NCBI RefSeq assembly: GCF_963678635.1 | Contig: NW_026971352.1 | Coordinates: 1-23,743 of the forward strand | Length of the DNA: 23,743 bases | Direction: 5' to 3' | From: Symsagittifera roscoffensis | Lineage: Eukaryota > Xenacoelomorpha > Acoela > Convolutidae | Shown here: positions 17,352-23,743 of the stretch, piece after piece | Position numbering within the stretch: the stretch's first letter is position 1 | How the letters are laid out: each line of letters opens with the position of its first letter | The notes under the pieces: generated by a model | What the model saw: only the letters and a program-made list of their open reading frames with translations | Database searches by the model: none | Told to the model about the DNA's origin: nothing | Translations under genes and position numbers: made by a program

Positions 17352-17579
17352 CGTGTTTTATAAAGTTTCTTATGGATGCCTTTTGACAGTCTGTAAACCC
17401 TGTTGCAGACAAAGAAGAGTTGGTGACAGCATTCATGATACAATGTTCACCAGAGGGACAACGACAGGAGTCGTTTATGCCAGTGGGGTTGTGGTTAAGT
17501 CCGAAATTGTGGCCCAATTCATGGGCCCAAATTTCCGCTTGCATTGCTGTCGTTCCATAATATTCCTTCACCCAACTGC
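17352..17579 (-). CDS. Exon of a reprolysin (ADAM-like) zinc metalloprotease
   Basis: The minus strand encodes SWVKEYYGTTAMQ, then AEIWAHELGHNFGLNHNP, which holds the complete zinc-binding motif HExxHxxGxxH with its Glu. CRCPSGEHCIMNA follows with the Met-turn and conserved cysteines, then GFTDCQKASIRNFIKHG, the end of the catalytic domain. This is the M12B fold used by secreted or membrane-bound proteases that cut extracellular proteins. The exon is bounded by TTTTCTCATTTTAG on its upstream side (ending at 17580) and a GT at 17351-17350, giving 228 bases. No frame damage is visible, so it may be a live gene, unlike its surroundings. Prodomain and earlier catalytic exons are not seen within the next 1.5 kb. 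Confidence 0.8.
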
Positions 17580-17582
17580 CTA

Positions 17583-18487
17583 AAATGAGAAAATATGTGA
17601 TATTCCTTCATATAGGCTTATACTACAGATGGAAAAAGTCATGAATAAGATCACCTGCTTGCTATGTATAATAACCAAAAAAATAAGTAGCTAATTTTGC
17701 AGATTCAGCATTTGATTTTATTCGTTTTCTCATTTTTGACCTGGTGTGAAGGTGACGCCAAGGGTCCACAAAAGTTTTTTTGATGATTTTGTTCTTTCCT
17801 TCGAAAGATGGATTATAATTTTTTTTTCTAAAAGCAAAAAAACTGTTCATAAACAATTAAAGTACGCTTTGCTTTAATTGATCATTTAAGGATAATAATA
17901 AAAAAAAAATTAGTTCGAAAGTTTGAGTGGAAGACTTAAATATAGGGAAGACGTGTTTGAATGTTGGATTGATTAGGGGGTATGATATGTATGCCCGCAC
18001 TGGAGTTCTTCGGATAGAAAGCAACCGATTATGATCATTTAAAAATGGATTTTATTGGTACTACTTAATGAAGCATCAAAACCCATTGCAAATCAATTAT
18101 AATTGATTGTTTTTCACTTTTATGAATACAAACTAATAACACCATTACAATAAAATTTTTTCACCTAATTGAGTTGGAAAATTCAATGCACATAGAGTGT
18201 TTTCTACGTTTTAAGCTGAAGTTGGTTGTTCAATTTCAACTTTTTCTGCGCAGCTTTGATTTTGCTACTGTTTTTATATTACCCATTTTCTCAACTTTGT
18301 TCCTTTAACATTTTTCCTAAAATAAGTAGAAACTTGGTTGGTGGGGGGTAAATTTTTAAGTGGAGTGTCTTGCAAAGGATTGCGTGCAAAAAAGGACTTT
18401 TTTTGCCAGTTCTTTCCAAAAATGGCATTTTTGACCGTTTTTTGAAAAAAAAAATTGACCTGAAACCATCGGCATCTTAACATAAAC
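17583..18487. other. AT-rich non-coding interval upstream of the metalloprotease exon
   Basis: No gene is supported. The interval begins with the acceptor-side intron of the metalloprotease (minus-strand view) and is probably intronic or intergenic. The minus-strand frame at 17662-17856 is Lys-rich with no metalloprotease features, and the one at 18274-18495 is Lys/Phe-rich and looks random. Homopolymer A and T runs are frequent. Confidence 0.4.
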
Positions 18488-18640
18488 CCCTTCATACCTG
18501 AACCATCATCTCACCCCACCTGAAAAAATCCCCCACCATCTGAAACACCCCTCATCACATGAAACCTGGGGGGGTGTTTCAGGTGGGATGGGGGATAGTT
18601 CATGTCAGGGGTGGATAGTTCAGGTAGGGCGGGGCGTTTC
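18488..18640. repeat. Imperfect inverted repeat with strand-skewed C- and G-rich arms
   Basis: The left arm (about 18491-18553) is C-rich and built from CACCTGAA-type units, such as CCCCACCTGAA and CCATCTGAAACACCCCT. The right arm (about 18568-18632) is G-rich and built from the complements, such as GGGGTGTTTCAGGTGGGAT and TAGTTCAGGTAGGG. The arms pair over about 60 bases with mismatches, with a short centre near 18560. The unit TTCAGGTGGG recurs once more at 18674. Confidence 0.8.
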
Positions 18641-18648
18641 ATATGTTT

Positions 18649-18671
18649 GTGTGTGTGTGTGTGGGGGGGGG
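18649..18671 (+). repeat. (GT)n microsatellite followed by a G run
   Basis: Seven GT dinucleotides (18649-18662) run directly into nine G residues (18663-18671), flanked by the G-rich repeat units described for the neighbouring inverted repeat. Confidence 0.9.
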
Positions 18672-18699
18672 CTTCAGGTGGGGAGGGTTGGCGGTTTTG

Positions 18700-19200
18700 T
18701 TAGCGTTCTGCAAAAAGAGAAAGTGAAGCCCGGTTTGTGAGATGCTGTTCAGTTTCGTTTTTGTCAAACTGTTTGATTCTAATTCCAACATAATTTTACC
18801 CGTTCCAGCAATATTAAAAATTTTCCTTTTGCAAAAAAACTTGTTAAAAAGTGCGCTTGTTCATTGTTGGTTAATTAGACTCGTCCAACCTTGTTCCTAC
18901 ATTATTCGCTCACAAAATGGAGTCACTTTGAATTCAAAACGATGTACATTGCTCATGTCAGGTAAGGAAGGCTCTCTGTCAATTTAACTTTCCGTTTTTC
19001 ATCTAGAGAGAATCCCTCGTTACAAAAAATATGAAAACTTTCAAAAGTTTTGTTGAGATCAACAAAAGTTCATGCTTCTCACATAATTGTACCGTAAACT
19101 CATCAATGCTCAGTTTATCATAATTATTGTTCCGACTTTCGATACGAAAGTAACGGAATATTTGTGCTCGGGGTGGGTTTTTTTTTCTTCAGACAAATTT
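18700..19200. other. Non-coding interval before the second BEL/Pao element
   Basis: No gene is supported. The + strand frame at 18742-18987 has no recognisable features. The left LTR of the following element should lie near or before 19200, but I found no second copy in the window to define it. Confidence 0.35.
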
Positions 19201-20950
19201 CGACTTTTTAACTACACCGCTCTGTACAGGGAACCAACAGGGCAACACCGACGCCGGTCAACTTCTCACAACAGCAAAAACCGGCTCCTCACCACCCACC
19301 TTCTCGCCAAGTTTTTCTGGAGCACCATTGCCAACCTCACCCACATTCAACACAAAGTCTTCATGATTGACAAATGTTTACGATGAGGCACATCATGCCC
19401 CCCAGGATGCCGAAATCACGTTTGGTCTCCCCTACAGCCCGCTAAAGGAACTCAACTCCACAGCAGCCCTTTTCAGGACGCCGCTTCAAAGACGCAACCC
19501 ACTGTCGACATTTCAGAAAGTTTTACTCGTCATTTGCGCACCCCAGAAGCTCAACTACATGGAACGCAGTACGACCTAAGCTCAGAAGTTCAACCCTTCA
19601 GCACCATTTTTTCGATCTTTTTCAATTTGACCAATCAGAACTCACCTCCAATTGAGAGAACAGCAATTTCACACTCTTCAGCAACATACACCAGTAACAG
19701 GTGATCTTCATGCCAGTACAGCGCAACATCTTCATAGAACTCACTTCCATACAAGCAACCCCCTCTTGCAGACTTTCAGCTCTCAAGTCAACAGCCAATA
19801 ATTCACAGCCAGTTCAGTTTCTTCAAACCAATATCTTCCGCCAGAGAGCACATTGCCCCCCGCAGCAACCCACCAAGCCTTTACAACAGACATCAGCCGA
19901 CACTGGTAAACCCCGTCATTTGATCGAAACTGCACTTAACAACGCAGCCAGCTTCACAGCCTAACTTCGACAGCAGAGCTTTTGGAACAAGGACAACAAG
20001 GACCGGAAACCAGCCGACTTAATAATTGGAACGATGACAGCCCCTCATACAACCACATCAGGATTTACAAACGACCAACTCAGAACACGCATCGATAATC
20101 AACCCAACAATGGTGCAGCCAGAAACATGCATCAATGATATGATCAGCAGCCGCCAGCATCAGCCTAATCAAATGACCCAGCTGATATACAGCCAACAAC
20201 CTCACTTCAGCATGGATATCAACAAACAGCATATCAGAACCTATCACCTAAAACGTGATATATAGGCAACAAGCAGTACCGCCCAATTTCACCAACCAGC
20301 AGACGACTTCAAAGACCTTCAAGAAATCAGTTCAAATTTTCAAGCCATTTGTACTGGACGGAAACCCGGAACAATGACTAGATTGGATCGGAGTTTTCAA
20401 CGCGACAATCACCACCACAGACATGTCCGACTCGAGGAAAAAAAGACCCATCGGCAGCGACTTGTCTCCAGAGTTGCTAAATCTCCCTTCCGCGGTTATG
20501 AATGCAACGGATTAATGTACAACTCAGCTCTCGAACACCTGGAAAACGACTTCGGAAACACGACAAAGATAGTAACTTCCTTTCATCGACGAATGGACAA
20601 CACCAGCAGCCCGACTCTACGACACAACATAAACTACAAGGATCTCGCTAACTTCTTGCAGACAATGGTTGACACCTTCACAACGCTTGGATTCCACCAC
20701 GAACTCCACTCTACAACGACAGTTCAGACAGTTTTAGAATAAACCTGCCGACACCTTGCCGACTGGAATGGAATCGCTACAACTTTTAACAAAACCTCCG
20801 ACCAGCTTCGCTCAATGACTTGGTTCAATGTCTACGCCGAGGCCTGCACCGACTTGCCCATTAGCAAGCATCAAGTATTTTCATCCAACCGACCAAACAT
20901 CTACAACAACATTCCGAACGTGCAACGCAGATAACAACATCAGCCAGGAC
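19200..20950 (+). pseudogene. Gag pseudogene of the second BEL/Pao element
   Basis: The first 1.1 kb reads as Pro/Gln/Ser/Thr-rich linker sequence in changing frames (for example SFHRRM-free stretches such as PQQPTKPLQQTSADTGKP near 19860). The capsid-like part begins near 20340 with FVLDGNPEQ followed by a Trp-stop and DWIGVFNATI, the BEL gag pattern seen as FDGNPLNWHEWFGQF in the other element. The frame 20374-20742 then gives GYECNGLMYNSALEHLENDF and continues to FTTLGFHHELHSTTTVQTVLE, and a following frame continues with L-P-T-P-C-R-L-E-W-N-R-Y. These are typical of the capsid domain. Stops at 20376-20378 and near 20740, and frame changes, prevent expression. Confidence 0.65.
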
Positions 20951-21059
20951 AAAAGGAGCCACTAAAAGATTTTTGCCCGGAAAGTGCCAGAACTCTATAG
21001 CCATACAACCCAAGGACCGACCACAGTATGCCAGAGATCTAAACATCTGCTTTTAATGC

Positions 21060-21730
21060 ATCAGCCCCCAAAAATTTGCCAATTGTCAATCAACTCAGAC
21101 CTGTAGGACTGATGGACGCAACAGGAAACATCACACTCTACTACATAACAGTAACAACTACAATTCAAACACCTCGACCGGACGCAAGGATACTACAGGT
21201 AGGAACCGTAACCGACATGATAAGTTAACAAATTGCACCTCCAGCACAAAAACATGGAAATCGATTCGCCACATTCCGCTTTGCCAATAACGATCTCTCA
21301 TGGCAATCAAGTAGTACATGCCTGTTCCATGCTTGTCTGCGCTAGCAAACTCACTTTGCTAAAGTCAACAATCGCTCTTCAATTGAAACCAGATCTCAAA
21401 TTAAACGACAGGATTCAGCTTATTCAAGCTTTGAATTCACCGACACAGCCTTTGCCAAGATGACCATTGCAATTGGACCCTACAAACATCGACAGCAGCC
21501 TTTTCAGCTCAATGACATTGACGTCATAATGGATTGGAATCTCTCAGATTTTGACCCTGAGCTTTTCAACTCCATCTGCCTAAGGAATCAGCAATTTCAA
21601 CATCTGCACATTGCAACACTGCCTTCAAACCTTCAAAGGAAATTGAATTCATCATAGGATGCGACTTCGCCGAACTAGTGACACCGACAGTAGCCATCTC
21701 ACCAAAACAGAACATACCGATTGCATGAAA
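21060..21730 (+). pseudogene. Aspartic protease remnant of the second BEL/Pao element
   Basis: The frame 21233-21463 contains ACSMLVCASKLTLLKSTIAL, which sits where BEL proteases have their active-site turn. The expected Asp appears to be Val here. It continues LKLNDRIQLIQALNSPTQPLP, and the frame 21460-21657 gives MTIAIGPYKH and NDIDVIMDWNLSDFDPELFN, the C-terminal half of the protease. After a frame change, EFIIGCDFAELVTPTVAI (about 21640-21700) begins the linker to reverse transcriptase. The loss of the Asp and the frameshifts indicate an inactive enzyme. The match to the family is by motif order, so the active-site assignment is moderately certain. Confidence 0.6.
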
Positions 21731-21779
21731 CCGTCTTCAGGATGATCTCTTTGCGGAAGAGACAAAGCAGCTTAACCCA

Positions 21780-22900
21780 ACAATGCCAATACCATTCACT
21801 TCACATCGGACATTTCGCTCTTTCGACATTAAGTCTAATGGATGAAAACTGACACCGACGGAATCTCAACCGACCAGTGCAGCGTCTCTGTAAACGACAT
21901 GGAAACCCTGGACATTTTAGAGTCTTCGACCCAAGGGACACTACGAAGTTGGAATGCTTTAGAAACGCGATCGACATTTGCCCAAAAACCGATGGCTTGC
22001 CATTAAGCAACACGACAGCCTTCTACAGCGACTCCGAGGAAACCTCAAAATGGAAGCCATGTACCAGGAAACAATCGACACGGATCTTCAGAAAAGTTTT
22101 ATCATCGAAGTAGACTAGCCCCGAGCAACGCGACAGGAAAATGGTATTTGCCTCATCACCCAGTAACGAATGTCAAAACAAGCCTGGAAAAATACGCCGA
22201 GTAGTAAACGCCTTCAGCATCTTCAAAGGAGTCTCTCAACAGCATGCTTCTATTTGGACCGGACCTCCTTACAAACCTCACCGGATTCGTCGTGAGATTT
22301 CGTGAAGACCAGATTGCCATCTAAGCAGACATCGAGGCAATGTTCATGCAAGTCTTCGTTAAGCCTCAAGATCAGCCCTACCTACCAATACTTTGGAAAG
22401 ACGATAACCACAACCCGTTCACCTATCAGTATACTCGCCACATTTTTGTTGCAAATCACAGAAAGGAATATCTACATGGACGACCTCTACAAAACCGTAT
22501 CAACGCCTGCCGAAGCCACCATATTGAATAAAGAACTTCAAACAATGTTTAGCCGCAGAGGTTTCAACCTGAAAAAGTGGACATACAACTATGAAGACTT
22601 TCTAAGGACCATCAACAAGAACGAGATAGGAAACAGCGACAGCCTCACATCAGTTGAAAGACCACTCGAAAGGTTTTTGGGGATCAAATTGAAGCCCGAC
22701 AAGAGCTTAATTCTTGTGGAAGCCAAAAAATTTCAAACGATCGACAAAAGTGACCTCACCCAGCGCAAACTACTGAAGTTTTTTGCCTCAATTTTCGACC
22801 CATTTGGATTAACCATGCCATTGACGATACGACTTCAGAAATTTTTTCAACTTGCCTGGAATACTCGACCTCAGTTGAATAAACCCCTCAAAATGAAGGA
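21780..22900 (+). pseudogene. Reverse transcriptase remnant of the second BEL/Pao element
   Basis: The front part includes KWYLPHHPVTNVKTSLEKYA at about 22138-22200. Then come AFSIFKGVSQQHA in another frame and LLFGPDLLTNLTGFVVRFRE (about 22247-22305). The first catalytic Asp lies in ADIEAMFMQVFVKPQDQPYL at about 22325-22384. A frameshift near 22440 moves to the frame of the 286-codon run (22302-23162), which holds NIYMDDLYKT, with the YMDD box intact at 22473-22484. That frame continues through GFNLKKWTYNYEDFLR and LLKFFASIFDPFGLTMPLT to the thumb. About 25 residues before the box seem to be missing. The front half and the YMDD half are in different frames, so no whole enzyme can form. Confidence 0.8.
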
Positions 22901-23330
22901 TCTCAACGAATGGATTGACCAGTTCAACGACATTTGCTGCCACGGAATTACTTCAACACAGGTAGCTTCATATCTTCAAGGAGACCTCGGAGCTTGCCCT
23001 TGCATCAGTTGCTTACTTCAGAATCACCTAGACCGGCAATATAGTGGAAGTAAAAATCATCATCGGAAAAGCAAGAGTAGACCCTCTCAAAATGATGACA
23101 ATACCGAACTTGAAATACAAGCCGCGACAAATGGAGCCAAACTTGCAAGATTTGTCAAATGACAGCACAACATCAAGAGCCACATCATAACACTTTGGAT
23201 AGACAGTACGGTCATTTTACATTGGATCAGTTTTCCAAATCAGCGCCACCGGATCTTCATTTCCAACCGACTCAATTTCATCTTCGACTCGACATCGCCA
23301 CAAGATTGAACATATGTACCCAGCAAAGAT
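22900..23330 (+). pseudogene. RNase H region of the second BEL/Pao element
   Basis: The 286-codon frame continues into the connection domain (LNEWIDQFNDICCHGI) and then LEIQAATNGAKLARFVK, equivalent to LELQA...LA in the other element, with the second acidic residue. A TGA at 23160-23162 interrupts it. The same frame goes on with HIITLWIDSTVILHWI (about 23183-23230), where the third acidic residue (IDS) is kept, and with KDNPADDGTRG (about 23312-23345), the mark before integrase. The segment around 22990-23060, where the first Asp would be expected, is frameshifted. Confidence 0.75.
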
Positions 23331-23344
23331 AATCCTGCCGACGA

Positions 23345-23743
23345 TGGAACACGTGGTTACAAAGCATGAGACATGACAGCCGATCAAAGGACCAGCCTTC
23401 GTTTCAAAATTTTCATCAGATTGGCCCGCTCAAATGAAATTACAGCTTTCGACAGATGTTCTAACGACAGACAGCCAAACTCAGCCGACAGCAAGACTCA
23501 GTAGACAGCCAATCTCAAAGGTGAATGACTACAGCCGATTCAGCACTTGGACTCGAGCTCTAAAAGTGACAGCGTTTGTCAAACTCTTTGTACAGAACCT
23601 CAAAGCGAAAGAACACTGCCAGCTCACACTTCAGGACCTCGCTAATGTGTTTGCTTCTATTGTGAAGACTTGCCACATCGACAGTTTCCGCAAGGAAAAT
23701 GATAGCCTGCAGAAAATACATCAAAACCAGCCCGCTCAACCAC
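23345..23743 (+). pseudogene. Start of integrase, second BEL/Pao element (partial)
   Basis: After the TRG motif the frame decays. Near 23528-23650 pieces such as FSTWTRALKVTAFVKLFVQNL and LTLQDLANVFA match the helical linker before the integrase zinc-binding domain in BEL/Pao elements. The window ends before the HHCC motif and the catalytic core. The stretch between 23400 and 23520 has many CAGCC and ACAG repeats of words and no long frame. Confidence 0.55.

Larger units (their letters stand above)
19200..23743 (+). mobile_element. Second BEL/Pao element, 5' LTR not seen, cut by the window edge
   Basis: Gag, protease, reverse transcriptase, RNase H and the start of integrase follow each other on the + strand in BEL/Pao order over 4.5 kb. 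Its sequence differs clearly from the 6181-16035 element (for instance SKWYMDD-type contexts and linkers differ), so it belongs to another lineage. Frames break many times. Base composition is less AT-rich and more C-rich than the flanks. The right end, with the integrase core and 3' LTR, lies beyond 23743. Confidence 0.75.

Noticed and set aside
17662-17856. Upstream metalloprotease exon on the minus strand
   Set aside because: The translation is Lys-rich, without the Cys or Gly-Val motifs that precede the zinc site in reprolysins, and suitable splice sites in phase are not evident.
18488-18700. CRISPR-like or short regular repeat array
   Set aside because: Units are irregular in spacing, occur in both orientations and lack unique spacers. 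It is a eukaryotic minisatellite-like inverted repeat.

Overview
The window looks like repeat-dominated nuclear DNA of an invertebrate animal. It is AT-rich and has no bacterial-type gene packing or operons. Almost all recognisable coding sequence is decayed LTR retrotransposon: BEL/Pao elements and a Ty3-like gag-protease relic. The one host gene trace is an exon of a reprolysin (ADAM-like) metalloprotease flanked by splice signals. I cannot name the species. The compact introns and BEL/Pao types fit, for example, a nematode or another small invertebrate, but that is inference.

Layout. 1-4500: remnant of a Ty3-like element on the + strand, with two tandem copies of an N/Q-rich gag (the first lacking its capsid-like core), an aspartic protease with a D-S-G-A motif, then an unrecognised stub with no reverse transcriptase. 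4500-6180: AT-rich sequence without a convincing gene. 6181-16035: an old BEL/Pao element with both LTRs. It runs 5' LTR, an antisense reading frame, a leader, a basic reading frame with a possible intron, coiled-coil gag, zinc knuckle, protease, a reverse transcriptase missing its front part, RNase H, and a disrupted integrase region. The integrase tail is present twice, the copies separated by a polypurine tract, 24 bases of LTR, a small fold-back, a second piece of reverse transcriptase and an unrelated repeat. Then come the polypurine tract and the 3' LTR. 16036-17257: non-coding DNA holding a second copy of that repeat. 17258-17579, minus strand: the metalloprotease exon, possibly with a short last exon. 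17583-19200: non-coding, with a G/C-skewed inverted repeat and a GT/G microsatellite. 19200-23743: a second, different BEL/Pao element (gag, protease, reverse transcriptase, RNase H, start of integrase), cut by the window edge.

Every retroelement is frameshifted and stop-ridden, so none is likely to move by itself. The most unusual observations are a class II tRNA-like sequence inside both LTRs of the middle element, the mosaic integrase duplication whose two copies share the same loss of the catalytic core, an intron-like segment and extra basic frame in front of gag, an unassigned antisense frame behind the 5' LTR, and the metalloprotease exon apparently ending just after the catalytic domain. 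I see no CRISPR array, rRNA or clearly functional tRNA.
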